64,000 bases of DNA from Cololabis saira (GCF_033807715.1 NC_084591.1:49715415-49779414); one strand, 5' to 3'; shown: positions 23,302 to 34,289, counted from the first letter of the stretch. The notes: generated by a model from the sequence alone, not told the origin. Made by a program: numbers and translations.

Positions 23302-23392
23302 AAGGCTGATTTATGGTTCTGCGTTACACCAACGCAGAGCCTACGGCGTAGGTACACGTCGATTTAACGCAGAACCGTAAATCAGGCTTTAA
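23302..23392. mobile_element. Palindromic MITE (CTGATTTATGGTTCTGCGTT family), copy 1
   Basis: The left arm, GCTGATTTATGGTTCTGCGT, is mirrored by GCAGAACCGTAAATCAGGCT at the right. The core contains ACGCAGAGCCTACGGCGTA. A related, longer copy is at 29363-29509. Confidence 0.8.
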
Positions 23393-23458
23393 GATCCGTT
23401 TACACCGTGTAACTGAATGAGAGCGTCCGACTATCACGTCGAACTGCGTGACATAGGA

Positions 23459-23550
23459 CGTTCTCTGTCCACACTGAAACCGTTAAACTCTCTCTGTCCA
23501 CACTGAAACCGTTAAACTCTCTCTGTCCACACTGAAACCGTTAAACTCGC
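23459..23550. repeat. Three tandem copies of a roughly 33-bp unit
   Basis: CTCTGTCCACACTGAAACCG followed by TTAAACTCT repeats three times. Confidence 0.9.
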
Positions 23551-23689
23551 GGCCAGTTAGGACAGTCCAATACAAAAAAAATAAAGCAATGGAATTGATT
23601 TTGTCGCCGAAGCTCCCTCGCATGGGACACGCTTGTACTGAGCCGCTGCTGGAGAGGCTTTGTCTCCTCCCCTGCTACACGTCATTCAA

Positions 23690-23795
23690 GCAGCCAATCA
23701 GCACAGAGCCTCATTACCATAGCCCCGCCCCTCAGAATCCACCAGCCAATCAGCACAGAGCCTCATTATCATAGCCCCGCCCCTCAGAATCCCTC
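23690..23795. repeat. Two tandem copies of a roughly 52-bp unit
   Basis: The unit starts AGCCAATCAGCACAGAGCCT and ends CCCCGCCCCTCAGAATCC. The copies differ at one to two bases. Confidence 0.9.
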
Positions 23796-23989
23796 ACAGA
23801 TAATGGGTTTAGAAGCGGTAAAACTAGAGACATGGCCCACAGGCTGAATTTCTGATTTATGTAGAAAAAACAAGCTTTAGATTGTTTTTAAGATATTCAA
23901 GGCCTGTTTAAAATATACATTAAATGCCATAATATGTCTCCTTTAAGCAAATAAACGCCTTGGCCTTTATTTGGTGTTTTACGGATTTT

Positions 23990-24316
23990 TTTTATTTTTT
24001 TTTATTAACATACATAAATTGACAATATTAATTCGAAAGTAAATAAGTTAAACAAATAAATAATTATCATATAGAGTGGTGTAACACTATACAATGTAGA
24101 ATAATAATATAGTAATATCCTATTATAATATAAATATTATAAAATATTATAACATATAACCAAATTATATCACCATACTATTATATATAACGATATAATA
24201 ATACTATAGTTAAACATCCCATGAAATTTCATAACTTAATATAATAATAAACTATGAAACAATACATCATGATAATGCCAAGAATAATTATTAGAATTAA
24301 AATTAGTAATTAAAAT
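23990..24316 (-). mobile_element. AT-rich retroposed insert with 16-bp target duplication
   Basis: GTGTTTTACGGATTTT occurs at 23974-23989 and again at 24317-24332. Between them lies 327 bp of extremely AT-rich DNA that begins with a T-run, i.e. a poly(A) tail on the minus strand. This is the footprint of LINE-type target-primed insertion. The source transcript is not recognised. Confidence 0.65.
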
Positions 24317-24659
24317 GTGTTTTACGGATTTTAACTCACAATGTTATCTTTGTTATAAATGTTATCTTTTCCAAGTCCATTCACCACCTAATATATCTTA
24401 TCCAGTGTAAATGTAATGGGGGGAGCCTGATCTTTCCAGCTATAGACAGCTCTCCTGGCAATTAATGAAGAAAATTAGGGCGTTCTTTGTTTGAAACGTG
24501 TTAAGTCCAACTCCACACCAATTTCAAAGACAGCAGAGAAGGGGTTTGGCTCAATCTCACGGTGCAAAAACTTCAGATATAGTACGGAAGACTGATTTCC
24601 AGAAATTATCCAGAGAGGGAGAAGACCAAAACATGTGGATTTATGTGGCAATTGCACTC

Positions 24660-25081
24660 TGTGAGAAAGTGAGCAACCCCTCCCCTTCTCACCATCACCG
24701 GACATTTTTTTAATGTGTGTGGCAGAGTGGAGGATTGGGCGTGGTCTGCGGGGGAGCAGCACACAGGTGTGCCTGGTTCTACTGATTGTGGTACACCTGT
24801 GTCCAATCAACCTCTCCACCCTGCCTGGGTTTATAAACTGCAGCTGTATACCAGAAAGGGGGCTGCTGAATGGAGGAAGCTTGTTGCGAGGCTATGCCCC
24901 ATTGTGTCTTTTTTCCAGAATACAGATTTTGCCTTCTGCCTGTATGTCTGTTTTTTACACAAAATAAAAAGCCTTATTTTTTGGCATTCTACGCTCTGCA
25001 AGGTTCTTTTTACACCTCATCACCCAGGTCCAGTTTTGCCTTGTCCCCTTGTACGTGGGGAGGCCGCTCTGGTTCCTCACA
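24660..25081 (+). repeat. 5' LTR of the TRIM-like element
   Basis: It contains TATAAA at 24832-24837 and AATAAA at about 24963, the expected promoter and polyadenylation signals. Confidence 0.92.
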
Positions 25082-25083
25082 TT

Positions 25084-25101
25084 TGGTGTCAGGAGTGGGA
25101 T
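25084..25101 (+). promoter_or_regulatory. Primer-binding site, tRNA-Leu type
   Basis: TGGTGTCAGGAGTGGGAT begins two bases after the LTR. Its complement, ATCCCACTCCTGACACCA, fits the 3' end of a vertebrate tRNA-Leu (…CCCACTnCTGACA plus CCA) as I recall it. Confidence 0.75.
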
Positions 25102-25156
25102 CTTTGGCGCCACCTGAAAACTGGAGAGAAGAGGTGGGAAGCGACGCCGTGGGTTT

Positions 25157-25500
25157 GGCGGAGTCTGGGAGACCCGGTGACCAGCAGGAGTCTGGGAGAC
25201 CCGGTGACCAGCAGGAGTCTGGGAGACCCGGTGACCAGCAGGAGTCTGGGAGACCCGGTGACCAGGAGGAGGTCTGTAACCGGCAGGATGCGTCCTCGGC
25301 AACCGGCAGGATGCGTCCTCGGCAACCGGGAGGAAGCGTCCTCGGCAACCGGGAGGAAGCGTCCTCGGATACCGGGAGGAAGCGTCCTCGGATACCGGGA
25401 GGAAGCGTCCTCGGATACCGGGAGGAAGCGTCCTCGGATACCGGGAGGAAGCGTCCTCGGATACCGGGAGGAAGCGTCCTCGGCAACTGGGAGGAAGCGG
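25157..25500 (+). repeat. Two internal tandem repeats of the TRIM-like element
   Basis: Four units of GAGTCTGGGAGACCCGGTGA + CCAGCAG are followed by about ten units of a 22-23-bp repeat with GGAAGCGTCCTCGG and ATACCGGGA or CAACCGG. They fill most of the interior. The reading frame across both is open for roughly 150 codons (Arg/Gly/Pro/Ser-rich), but it has no recognisable domain. Confidence 0.85.
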
Positions 25501-25572
25501 CCGGCAACCGGAGGAAATGGCCGTTTTCCTGTCTCGCAACGGGGTTGGCGAGACTCCAGAGGGGGAGGGAAG

Positions 25573-25986
25573 TGTGAGAAAGTGAGCAACCCCTCCCCTT
25601 CTCACCATCACCGGACATTTTTTTAATGTGTGTGGAGGATTGGGCGTGGTCTGCGGGGGAGCAGCACACAGGTGTGCCTGGTTCTACTGATTGTGGTACA
25701 CCTGTGTCCAATCAACCTCTCCACCCTGCCTGGGTTTATAAACTGCAGCTGTATACCAGAAAGGGGGCTGCTGAATGGAGGAAGCTTGTTGCGAGGCTAT
25801 GCCCCATTGTGTCTTTTTTCCAGAATACAGATTTTGCCTTCCGCCTGTATGTCTGTTTTTTACACAAAATAAAAAGCCTTATTTTTTGGCATTCTACGCT
25901 CTGCAAGGTTCTTTTTACACCTCATCACCCAGGTCCAGTTTTGCCTTGTCCCCTTGTACGTGGGGAGGCCGCTCTGGTTCCTCACA
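25573..25986 (+). repeat. 3' LTR of the TRIM-like element
   Basis: 414 bp, preceded by the purine tract AGAGGGGGAGGGAAG. It lacks the 8 bp CAGAGTGG present in the 5' LTR. Confidence 0.92.
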
Positions 25987-27027
25987 CACTCCTACACCTG
26001 TCACATGTTGGGTCCACATTTGGGTAAATGCGCAGCAGTTTAACTTTAGAGAAGTGTAGCCGGTGGACAATTTTAAATTGCAGAACTGCGTAGTGAGCAC
26101 ACATTGGGGAGTGGTGCACCTGATTAAGAATAGAGTCCCATACATTGTCAGAGATGGGGGATTGAAGGTCCCTAGACCGTTTTAATGGCAGCCAAGATGG
26201 ACAATACAATTAGACAATACTCCTTTGGAAGTAGGATTGATTGACAGAAACGCATCGAGAGGATTATCTGAAGGTTTACAAGTATCTTCTGATGTCATAC
26301 TTTGCACACAATGTCTGACCTGCAGAAATCAAATAAAATGTGTTGATGGAATTCCCAATTTTTTTGTTAGTTCAGAGAAGCTGGAAAAGTTTCCATCCGA
26401 ATATAAATCCGCAAAGCACTTTGCTCCTTTTTCATGTCAAACTCGAAAGCCAGCTGATGGAGTAAACAGGTAATTAGCAAGAGGGCTTAAAATTGAAAAC
26501 GCCTAGAGAAAAAGTGACCAGATTTGAAGAGACTGTTTAACCAGTGGCCCGCCAAAAGGAACTGAACAGGTAAGAGGAAAAGGGGAACCTAAAAGTGCAG
26601 ACAGAAGTTCCAGTACCTCCAGCACGAACCTCCATGGACACCCAGACTCCAAATAAAAATGCCGCCAGTGAAGCAGACATCGGATGTTAGCGGCCCAGTA
26701 ACAGTTTTACAAGGCCATTCCATGACTGTTTAGGCCCTTGAAGAAAGGCTCTTCTTAATCTGGGGTGTTGGGAAAGCCAGACTTATTGAATCCAGAGATT
26801 TAAAGACGATTTAGGACTCATACTAGGGAGGCACTGGAAAAGATACAGATATTTAGGGAGCAGTATCATCTTCTTAATTCTACCTATAAGAGACAGTAAC
26901 AATGGGGACCATTTAGATAAGAGTTGTTTTGAATGATCAAGTAAAGGAAGAAAATTAGTTTTGAGTAGGTTTTGAAATTTTCTAGTGACACATATGCCAA
27001 GATAATTAAATTGTTCAGTCGTTAGTT

Positions 27028-27092
27028 GGGATAGGCTGCAGCAGACCCTGCAAAGGATAAGGCGGGTATAGAAAATGGATGGATGGATGAAT
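27028..27092 (+). repeat. RTE/SINE-type 3' tail with ATGG repeats
   Basis: GGGATAGGCTGCAGCAGACC followed by a GGATAAGGCGGGTATAGAAA block and ATGGATGGATGG. This is a widespread fish SINE/RTE 3' end. The body is absent. Confidence 0.6.
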
Positions 27093-27338
27093 GGGTGTCC
27101 GTTGTCTAGCCTGGGTTTGGGCTAGGGTTTGCCCCAGTGGCGTAGCCAGAAAAGAGACTTTGGGTGTGCACCAGCAAAGACTGGGTGTTGCCAAATTTTT
27201 TTTCAACAAAACTAGACGTTACACCTCCACAAACATTCAAAAGCATGTAAATCCAACATTATTAACAGTACAAAACATATCCACATGTTGTGTGTGCTCT
27301 CAATATATAAGTATAATAATATATATAATATAATAATT

Positions 27339-28568
27339 AGTGTTGTCCCGATCGATCGGGTGGCCGATCGATCGGGCCCGATCACGTCATTTTCAAAAGA
27401 TTGGGATCGGCCAAAAAAGTATCGGGACATACTGTTATGGCTCGGCCGGCTGGTTTCCGACTCCGCGACCCGGTAGCGCTGGGAGCGCGGAGTCGGCGCA
27501 GCGGCCAGAAGAGCCGGGCGGCTCTGCTCTGAGCCCCAGCTGCAGCTCAGAGCGGCTCCAGCAGCTCCAGGCCAGTTCGTCTTATTTGTTTGCTTATTGC
27601 TCTGTGCCTATGTTTTAACATATATTAATTATTTAATCATTTTATAATTGCATTTAACAATACAGACAGTTGATGTGTGTTTATTGTAAGATTTTGGGCA
27701 GCGCCGGCGGCTGAAGAATCGTTTGTGCTGGTGGGGAAGGAAGCGTGGCTAACAGAGAGCTAACAGCAGCTAGGCTACGCTCAGATAAACGGTCTGAAAG
27801 TTTTAAAAACAAAGAAAAGCTGTCGGAGAAAAGTGACTGTAGTGTTATGTAAATGATTATCCGTCACTCGTAAATCATCTTTTGGTCCACTTTATTGACT
27901 CGGTAACAACACAGGGATGACGGACTGCTATTTTGCAGGCTGGTGTTACGGTCTAAAGGGTCCGTGTCTGAACAACCACAATTGGTTCCTACGCTCTGCG
28001 TGACATCAGCACAACACAGTGACAGAAAACTATAACAGCCACAATGAATATCTGCTGCTATTCATTTCATGCTGTTGAGAATTCTGCACTACGGTTAAGC
28101 CAAAATGTAGTTTCATTTTCTTATTGATTATGAGTTTGACTGGATGTCATTCAACTTTTAAACCTCGTAAGTAAACTACCTTCTTTTGAAGTGAAATTGA
28201 TTTATTTTTGTTATTTTACTATTCTGAACTTTTTGTTTTAGTTTACAATTTCATGTTTCTACATTTTGTGGCACCAGAGCTGATAAGCTTTGTTTTGATC
28301 CAATGATGCAGTCAGTGAAAAAACAAAAATATGTCCATGTTGGAGAGAATGGACAATACAGTTTTTTACTTAATTTACTTTACTTTTTTTTACTTTACTT
28401 TTTTACTTAATTCTTTGCCAAAATGTATCTGATTGGGAAAAAGTATCGGAAATGTATCGGGAGCCAAAAAAAGTGATCGGATCGGGAAAAATCGGGATCG
28501 GCAGATACTCAAACTCAAGTGATCGGGATCGGATCGGGAGCTAAAAAATCCTGATCGGGACAACCCTA
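27339..28568. mobile_element. Nested TIR element with GTTGTCCCGATC ends
   Basis: The left end is AGTGTTGTCCCGATCGATCG. The right end is CCTGATCGGGACAACCCT. Subterminal GATCGG repeats are dense at both ends. The interior has a GC-rich block (27430-27570) and no recognised coding sequence. Its target duplication cannot be read cleanly in the AT-rich flank. Confidence 0.7.
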
Positions 28569-28748
28569 TAATAAGTAATATAATAACCACACTTTATGCA
28601 TGTCCTAAAAAAAACATCACAAAAACATAACCACACACACACATAGCTGCCAGCAAACATAGTGAAATATAACACTCATGCACTCAGAGCCATAACGTAT
28701 CCACATTACGCATGATCAACAAAGCTATTTAACCAGAGGCAGAACACA

Positions 28749-28817
28749 ACTATTTGGCTTAAGGTTGGCCTGATGGTTTTATTATAAAACCATCAGGCCA
28801 ACCTTAAGCCAAATAGT
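28749..28817. repeat. Perfect 34-bp-arm palindrome
   Basis: The left arm ACTATTTGGCTTAAGGTTGG... and its exact reverse complement meet around a single unpaired T at 28783. Confidence 0.95.
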
Positions 28818-29123
28818 CGCCTCAGTGGCAAGTTTCTTTCTGCAAGGAGCAGTCAATCACTCGATTCTTTCTCTCTCTTCCTCTCTTCTTTTTTTCTACC
28901 TCTCCATAAAGTTACCGTCAATCCAAAACACTCGCGCTCCAGCGCGTGCTCGAGGGGGCGCGCATTGGAGCTGCAGCCTCATACTTGTGTGTGTGTCGGG
29001 GAGGAGAGAGGGGGGGCGGGTGAAGGAGCAGAGGGGCGCCTATAATGACGTGCTGCTGTTATTAATCATATACATTACACACAAACGCTGTTAAATACAG
29101 AAAATGCACATTTCAAATATTTT

Positions 29124-29339
29124 TCAAACATAAGCAACGAGAGGCTCCTCAGTCTCTCTGTGAGCGTCGTCGCTCTGACGGCTCTGGTCCTGTTGACGAC
29201 TAAATAAAGGCTCCACGGAGCAACTTGTAACAGGCAATGCTATCAGAATACGATGCAAACAGTTAATCTTGGATAAAACATCTTTGTCGCAGGAGTCTAA
29301 GACTTCAATAATGGACGGGAACTCATGTCCGCCATCCAC
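29124..29339 (-). pseudogene. hAT transposase dimerisation (hATC) domain remnant
   Basis: The frame reads KDVLSKINCLHRILIALPVT, then SCSVEPLFSRQQDQSRQ and ends in LVAYV. LPVTSCSVExLFS is the conserved hATC block used for transposase dimerisation. The rest of the transposase is missing, so this is a remnant of the element that contains it (27135-29744). Confidence 0.75.
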
Positions 29340-29362
29340 CTTCCGTTTGATGAGTTGTCTGA

Positions 29363-29509
29363 AGGCTGATTCATGGTCCCGCGTTACACCGACGCAGAGC
29401 CTACGGCGTAAGGTACGCGGCGACGCACACCGTACGTTGTGCCTCGCCGCGTACCCTATGCCGTAGGCTACGCCGTCGATTTAACGCGGAACCATAATTT
29501 AGGTTTAAC
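29363..29509. mobile_element. Palindromic MITE, copy 2 (long form)
   Basis: It runs from AAGGCTGATTCATGGTCCCG to GCGGAACCATAATTTAGGTT, with CGACGCAGAGCCTACGGCGT and its mirror near the centre. Same family as 23302-23392 but with a longer inner arm. Confidence 0.75.
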
Positions 29510-29944
29510 AGTCCAGCTGCCGCAACAAATCGCCTGACGGGGGGTTTTACATGCAAAAATAAGATTTTTTATTTTGAATTATTTTGAACATCATGATTAC
29601 ATACTAATAGCCTAGATTTAAAATACAACATGTTAGTAAGACTATACCAAAAACCAAAAAAAAAATGCATCAAATTTTTGGGTGTGCCAGCTGTCTATGT
29701 GGGTGGCACTGGCACACCCTGGCACACCCGTGGCTACGCCACTGGTTTGCCCTCTTCTGGTCCTCCATGGGGCGGCTCTTGGCCTGGGTTCGGGTTTCTG
29801 CCTTGTCGGCTTCTGTTCTCTCGGGTGGCGGGGTTGTGCCCTCCCTCCTCCACTATAGTTACAGTTCAGGTAAAGCCTTGTTTTCACTTTGCACACACAC
29901 AGTTACACAGACATATACAGCTGCTCACTCACCTACATACTCAC

Positions 29945-30145
29945 TCCACAGTTTTGGGGGACAGATAATCGCAGTAGCCTACGGTAGTCTGGATTCAGTC
30001 TCAGGGACCTGGAATGGTTGCTGTTTGTGTCTCTGCCTGTTCTCGTGTCTGTTGTTTCTTTTCTCTCTTGCAGATTCCAAAGGCTTGTGTGCCCCTTGTG
30101 TATTTTCCTGTGTTTCACTCATTTCAGATTTGCAGCGGATGACAC
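29945..30145 (+). repeat. Dispersed repeat shared with 50533-50710
   Basis: Both copies run GGGGGACAGATAATCnCAGTAG ... CAGATTCCAAAGGCTTGTGT ... TTGCAGCGGATG. Here it abuts the broken L1; at 50 kb it abuts the 21-bp minisatellite. I do not recognise the family. Confidence 0.75.
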
Positions 30146-31995
30146 CCGTCAACTGAATATTGGTTATTTGTTAATACTGAAGCAGAATGACATTTATATA
30201 CCAGTTTTATCCAATAGCAAAATAAAGGGCCAAAACCAAACTTCTCAAGGGGAAAAAACAAATAATCGCATTTGACTCTATCGAATGCCTTTTCAGCATC
30301 CATAGAAATCATTCTGCTATGTGGTTGTTAGATGTGTAAATGATGTCATACAAATGTCTAATATTATAAAAAGAGTTTTTAACAAAACCAGTCTGGTCAG
30401 GCGAGATAATAGAAGAAAGGACATTTTCTAGTCGACGAGCCAGCAGTTTAGCCACTGTCTTGACGTCTGTGTTCAAAAGAAATATAAGTCCGTAAGATGC
30501 GCAATCCAATAGGTCCTTGTCCTTTTTACTAGCAGGGAGACACAGTCCTGATAACATGTGGGAGGAAGAGCATTCGACTCCAACGAATCAGTAAAGACTA
30601 AATGCAAAAACAATGAGACATCATTTGAGAATGTTATTAAAAAAATCTGCTGGGTACCCCTCGGGCGCCGGCGATTTTCCGGATTGCATGGAAGATATAG
30701 CTGCTTTAAGTTCTTCCTGGGTGATAGGGGCTTCAAGGTTTTGTCTTAAGTCTGCCTCCATGTGAGCTGCTTGGTGGTGCAGTGGGTTAAGCAAGTGGCT
30801 TATATACTGAGGCTACAGTCCTGCAGCGGTCACAGGTCTGAATCCCGGGCTCCGCACCTTTGCTGCATGTCATTCCCATTCTCTCTCTCTACCCCCTTCC
30901 TGTCTGCAACTTCACTAAAGGGCCACTAGAGCCCAAAAAAAAATTAAAAAAAAAAAAAGTCTGCTTCCATGTCACTCAAACATGCAGTAGATTCAGGCAT
31001 GTACAAACATTAATTTGATGAATTGTTCCCATTGTCAGTTCTTAAACCTGGTATTATTGGCTTGGCTCTAACGCAGCACAATTGATTGGCCAAGATTTTA
31101 CCAGTTTTCTTACCTTTTAGTCCTAATCAGCCTTCAACCTGATGGGTAGAAATGATATTAAATTCAGTCTGTAGCCTCAGTCGTTCCTTATACTGTATAA
31201 CGAAGGCGATGATGATTGTGTATACTGTCTATCTGTGCTCAATATTTGTTTCAAAAAATCCTTTTGTTTATGTATTGCAGATTTTCTTTTAAATGCTGCA
31301 TATTAAATTAGAGGAAACTCTCCAGTGCTTTTTCACCAAATCACTGTCTAGTAAAGCCAGTTCAATAACGAGGGGCATGATCAGAGATTGTAATACTTTC
31401 ATAACAGCAAGACCTGAAATTTGGAAGTAACAGGTTGTCAATAAAAAATAAGTCAATGTGGCTGTAGGTGTGGTGTACATGAGAGAGAAAAAAATAGTCC
31501 AGACCATTTAGATACAGTACATAAAACGCCATGGGTCAGTGACACTAAATTCCTGAAGGAAAGATTTGAAGTATGTGGCAGATTTATTTGGGCAAGCAGG
31601 TTTAGAGGAGGAACGGTCCATACAACAATAAAAATCTACTCCCAAAATTAGAAAATGAGAATCCAAATCACAAAGTTAAGAGAAAACATTCTGGAGAGTT
31701 TTTCAAAATCATCAAAATTGGGTGCCTAAACATTAGCAAGTGTCACAAGCTTATTACCAAGTTTGCCTTCTACGTCCATTTTTATCTGCGAGGATTGTAG
31801 AGGATACAAAAGAGATATTTTGAATAATTAGAATAGCAACACCCCTAGCTTTTGTACTAAAGAGTGAAAATACTGCTCAGAACAATATTTCCTCAACCTC
31901 CCTCAGATGAGTTTCCTGAAGTTAGATTACCCCAGAGCTTTCTGCATTTTACTGGATGGTTTAGCCCCTTCACATTCCAACTAACTATGGTCAAA
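30140..31995 (-). pseudogene. Antisense L1 ORF2, endonuclease and early RT part
   Basis: At the high-coordinate end the minus strand reads TIVSWNVKGLNHPVK, the N-terminus of the APE endonuclease. Lower down come SKKDKDLLDCASYGLIFLLN, DQTGFVKNSF and SMDAEKAFDRV of the reverse transcriptase. The SINE at 30764-30957 interrupts it. Many stops and shifts are present. It continues, in order, the fragment at 24333-27018, minus roughly a hundred residues of RT core. Confidence 0.75.
30764..30957 (+). mobile_element. tRNA-derived SINE with target duplication
   Basis: A 194-bp element. The head GTGGTGCAGTGGGTTAAGCA resembles an A box, GGTCTGAATCCCGG resembles a B box, and an A-rich tail follows. It is flanked by AGTCTGCCTCCATGT (30749-30763) and AGTCTGCTTCCATGT (30958-30972), a 15-bp duplication with one mismatch. 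It is inserted in the antisense L1. Confidence 0.88.
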
Positions 31996-32871
31996 TTATT
32001 TTCAGTCTTTTCTAAGTGTATCAACTAATTTGTCCAAGTGAGTTTTATTCGTTTTTGTTTTGTTTTAATTATTCCATTGAACCAAAATTCAAAAGCTGAA
32101 GGAAAGTATTTGTGCTTGATAGATTATTTCTTTGTTGTATCAAAGCTTCTTGGCAATGAATCTTATACTGTTGGAAAGCCTGTTTATTTCATTTTGAAAC
32201 ACATTTGTAAGGAGCATGTATTTGTGGGATGAGCAGCAGAGCTGAGTGTCTGCGTTGCGCCCATGAAAGATTTGCCAAATCTTCTCTGCCAATGCCAAAC
32301 AATTTATTTTTTCAGTTTCATTAGCTTTCTGTTTTTTTTTGCTTTAATTTTTCAATTGAGCCACGATGTAAACGTAAAGTATGATTTGCATTTGTTGATT
32401 TTCACGAAATTATTATTATCATTTTTGTGGAAGGGAGCCAACTAATTTCTTCACATGTATGTTAGCATCAATCATCAAGTCTGGATCAGAGAATGTCAGA
32501 TGAAGTTTCTCTCACGCACAGCAGCACATGTGATACTGATACTATTTCTTTTATTCACAGCTCCACCCTGCTTATTTCAAAAGATAAATTCAGAGGAAAA
32601 GAATTAATAATCAAACTACTTCCAACTGTAGCACTGACATTAACTCTGCACCAGTGTATCAATGACTGCTATCAAATAATGATATATACTTTTGTTTTAC
32701 ATCTTTTGTATTTTTATTGTATCATTACTGAGATCAAAATAATATTTTGAAAAATGTATTTGTAAAAATGCATATTTTTAAAATAAAGTGTGAAAACATG
32801 AAGTGGATGTATAAGTAAAGATTTGTGAAATTTGCAGTGTTGTCATTGTCATCACCACCCAAAACAAAAAT
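31996..32871. other. No recognisable feature
   Basis: AT-rich. Short open frames without domains. Confidence 0.3.
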
Positions 32872-33191
32872 TACAGGACTGTCTCAGAAAATTAGAATAT
32901 TGTGATAAAGTCCTTTATTTTATGTAATGCAAAAATGTCATACACTCTGGATTCATTACAAATCAACTGAAATATTGCAAGCCTTTTATTATTTTAATAT
33001 TGCTGATCCTGGCTTACAGTTTAAGAAAACTCAAATATCCCATCTAAAAAAATTAGAATATTCTGGGAATCTTAATCTTAAACTGTAAGCCATAATCAGC
33101 AATATAATCAGACATTTTTGTTTTTTTTAATTGCATTACAAAAAATAAAGAACTTTATCACAATATTCTAATTTTCTGAGACAGTCCTGTA
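32872..33191. mobile_element. Palindromic mariner-like MITE, copy 2
   Basis: Same ends (TACAGGACTGTCTCAGAAAA and its mirror) and the same inner arms as 9125-9495, with about 50 bp less in the right arm. TA borders. Confidence 0.85.
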
Positions 33192-34289
33192 TACCACAAA
33201 TTATATTAACTGGAAAATAACTTAAAAGATGTCTCAAGTAATTTGTTAAGTGCTCTGAAGGGAGAAAATATGAACTATACCAAACAAAACCAGGGTTAAT
33301 ACACTAAATCCCTTTCGGTTTGTCAGTTTCAGACCTAAAGCAAGAATAACACCTCAGTGAGACATTTAGATTATACATTTGAGCTACTAGACTAACAGTA
33401 TGCTGCTTTCAAACACACAGTGTCCAATCAGAGTGTATGTAGGCTGGAGGAGTAATGAGGTGAAGACGCTTGTCCATTACTTCCTGAGCTGATGGGCTCG
33501 TCGCAGCGGCGCTGCCACAGCGGGAGCAGAGGAGGAGAAGGCACCATGAGGAGAACACACACACATCCACACATATCCACGCTGCAGATCTGTGTGAGTC
33601 CTGCTACTCTTTAACTTATATATGGAATGATAACAATAATGTTACTTAAACTCATTTAAAAAGAGAAAATGTACATTTATGTTATACAGAAAGCAATTTA
33701 AAGTTTATGGCATGTATGATGCCAGGATTAAATCGACTCGGAATGAAATGTGGTTCATTACTTCACTGCTGTTTGACTCAACTTGTCAAGTCATAATGCA
33801 GAGCTCAATAAAATACATTTCTTAAATCCCTTAAATTAATAAAGTTGTCCTGTAAATGTGTTTAAAGAATGTTTCACACTGGTGAATACAGTTATTGATT
33901 ACATTTATTGGTATTCACAGACAGTTTCTCCAAAGTCCAGGGGCATTACATTGATTCACGCTCACGTATGTGAGTCTTACTCTTATCTTCTTCACCAACT
34001 CAATACCCTGAGATTCATTAAATTAGATATTTGGAATTCATCCCTGACCCTGAAAGGATTTCATAACCCCACAATGTGGCTGTGAAAACAGATTTATACC
34101 CCGACACAAGTGTGATCAAGCATTTATTTATTTTATTTTTGTATTTTTTTATGATCAAGAATTTAAAGTACACATGCACTACACAGAGAAGACATGCATT
34201 TATGATGTGCATTCACGTGTGAACATGCAACAACAGCACATTTAGATACATTCAACAAAATGTATGTTCTCTGAAGAAGGTCCCTCAAT
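33192..34289. other. Mostly featureless; one weak exon candidate
   Basis: A GC-rich island at 33480-33590 ends in CACCATGAGGAGAACACACA, with a GTGAGT donor 48 bp after the ATG (33546-33593, 16 codons). It could be a first exon, but no downstream exon is recognised. Confidence 0.2.

Larger units (their letters stand above)
22494..23944. mobile_element. TIR element with AAAGGGGACCTATTATG ends
   Basis: The left end is AAAGGGGACCTATTATGAAA. The right end is CATAATATGTCTCCTTT, its imperfect reverse complement. It carries a nested palindromic MITE (23302-23392) and two tandem duplications (23459-23550, 23690-23795). No transposase trace is recognised, and the superfamily is not assigned. Confidence 0.6.
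24660..25986 (+). mobile_element. Short non-autonomous LTR retrotransposon (TRIM-like)
   Basis: A 1,327-bp element with a 422-bp 5' LTR and 414-bp 3' LTR, flanked by a perfect 5-bp duplication CACTC (24655-24659, 25987-25991). The LTRs begin TGTGAGAAAGTGAGC and end CCTCACA. They differ by one 8-bp indel near 24724 and one substitution that I can see. The 491-bp interior has a primer-binding site and a purine tract but no gag or pol. It must have been mobilised by another element. It sits inside the antisense L1. Confidence 0.92.
24333..27018 (-). pseudogene. Antisense L1 ORF2, C-terminal part (split by an LTR element)
   Basis: Minus-strand text matches the plus-strand L1 at 37776-41534. From 27018 down it reads FNYLGICVTRKFQNLLKTNF, then WSPLLLSLIGRIKKMILLPK. 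At 26209 it reads VWDSILNQVHHSPMCAHYAV, ending in the Cys motif PTCDRCRSV at 25992. It resumes after the LTR insert at 24659. Frames are broken many times. The missing reverse-transcriptase core would have been at the break near 27018-30140. Together with 30140-31995 it is most simply one old insertion. Confidence 0.75.
27135..29744. mobile_element. hAT element with 8-bp target duplication, carrying nested inserts
   Basis: The ends CAGTGGCGTAGCCA and GGCTACGCCACTG are inverted repeats. GTTTGCCC is duplicated exactly at 27127-27134 and 29745-29752, the 8-bp signature of hAT. A hAT dimerisation-domain remnant lies at 29124-29339 on the minus strand. Nested inside are a TIR element (27339-28568), a perfect palindrome (28749-28817) and a palindromic MITE (29363-29509). 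Confidence 0.88.

Noticed and set aside
30764..30860. A functional tRNA gene
   Set aside because: A- and B-box-like motifs are present, but the cloverleaf does not close and the sequence continues into a SINE body with an A-tail and a target duplication.
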